64,000 bases of DNA from contig JAUJEB010000013.1 in NCBI GenBank assembly GCA_030442055.1, positions 1 to 64,000 on the forward strand, written 5' to 3'. Below the pieces are notes generated by a model, which made no database searches, was not told where the DNA came from, and saw nothing but the letters and a program-made list of their open reading frames with translations. The position numbers and the translations under genes are program-made. The stretch is from Agaribacillus aureus (GTDB lineage Bacteria > Bacteroidota > Bacteroidia > Cytophagales > Cyclobacteriaceae). Below are positions 63,792 through 64,000 of the stretch, piece after piece (within the stretch, counting starts at the first letter, position 1; every line of letters begins with the position of its first letter).

Positions 63792-64000
63792 TTATTTGAG
63801 CTTCTTAAACTTCAACGCACATGGTTCGATACAAAACAGATTGATAATCAAATTAGATTCTTTCAAATTGTAGGCAAGTTCAAATTTGGGAAGGTCTTCA
63901 TCGCGCTGGCAGCCTTCCAGAATTAGCACGGACCTTTCTGAATCAATGGTCCCTTCTGTTCCCTTATCGGCATCGCCGCCGGCGTAACAAAGTGACTTGT
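63792..64000 (-). CDS. C-terminal fragment of an unknown protein, truncated by the window edge
   Basis: An open frame on the minus strand enters from beyond 64000 and ends with TAA at 63792-63794, giving 68 visible residues. It contains three Cys residues spaced through it, an acidic stretch (GGDADKGTEG), and VLILEGCQRDEDLPKFELAYNL, and ends KFKKLK. No family recognised. The 5' end, start and function are not visible. Confidence 0.55.
   Translation of the reverse strand, partial: KSLCYAGGDADKGTEGTIDSERSVLILEGCQRDEDLPKFELAYNLKESNLIINLFCIEPCALKFKKLK

Overview
The window looks like chromosomal DNA of a free-living, glycan-degrading Bacteroidota bacterium, most like the Cytophagales (Cyclobacteriaceae/Flammeovirgaceae type). 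The evidence is two SusC/SusD pairs, many Bacteroidota-type lipoproteins, GH92/GH38/GH2 glycosidases, few Shine-Dalgarno sites, and -7 elements of the TAnnTTTG type. No rRNA, tRNA, CRISPR array, transposase or phage gene was seen. The assignment rests on protein recognition by eye, not on a search.

Layout. (1) 222-4457, minus: a secreted TPR protein with a C-terminal CHAT protease domain, divergent from (2) a SusC/SusD pair at 5020-10059 that ends in a clear terminator; a secreted coiled-coil protein follows. (3) 11707-17256, minus: a PhoPQ-related (PqaA-type) hydrolase, an unknown polytopic membrane protein, a sialidase-like lipoprotein and a YidR/DUF3748-like propeller lipoprotein. The last three overlap or nearly touch. 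An AraC regulator lies upstream. (4) 18708-22549, plus: a metallo-beta-lactamase-fold hydrolase, an HpaI-type aldolase and a propeller/alpha-alpha-toroid fusion.

(5) 22764-44731, plus: a run of 18 co-directional genes. It starts with larE-larB-larC (synthesis of the nickel-pincer nucleotide cofactor, NPN) and a His-rich mini membrane protein. A heptose-kinase-like PfkB/HAD fusion and a GmhA-like isomerase follow, then a DapA-type aldolase, cytoplasmic GH2 and GH38 glycosidases, a DegT/StrS aminotransferase, a Gfo/Idh/MocA oxidoreductase, a membrane-anchored ceramidase-like protein, two sodium/solute symporters flanking an unknown protein, two tiny membrane proteins and a second DapA-type aldolase. 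No LarA-type NPN enzyme is encoded in the window. This is the best candidate for an undescribed pathway.

(6) 44950-61453, plus: a coherent alpha-mannoside (N-glycan or mannan) utilisation locus with GH92, SusC, SusD, a surface lipoprotein, a DUF4185-like propeller, an MFS sugar porter, a ROK sugar kinase, a mannose-6-phosphate-isomerase-like protein and a sialate O-acetylesterase-like esterase. Mannose freed by GH92 could enter by the MFS porter, be phosphorylated by the ROK kinase and be isomerised to fructose-6-P. A GntR/HutC regulator (61767-62522) follows. The motif TGT-N4-ACA occurs upstream of GH92, of SusC and of the regulator itself, which suggests a local regulon. (7) A LuxR-type regulator and a truncated unknown gene close the window.

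Repeats of note: a leader of about 60 bp, with a mini-ORF ending in MRG(S/F)M, is nearly identical ahead of the toroid fusion gene and the ROK gene, 36 kb apart. An inverted dispersed-repeat-like element lies at 11416-11604. A GC-rich repeat-like segment lies at 56481-56630.
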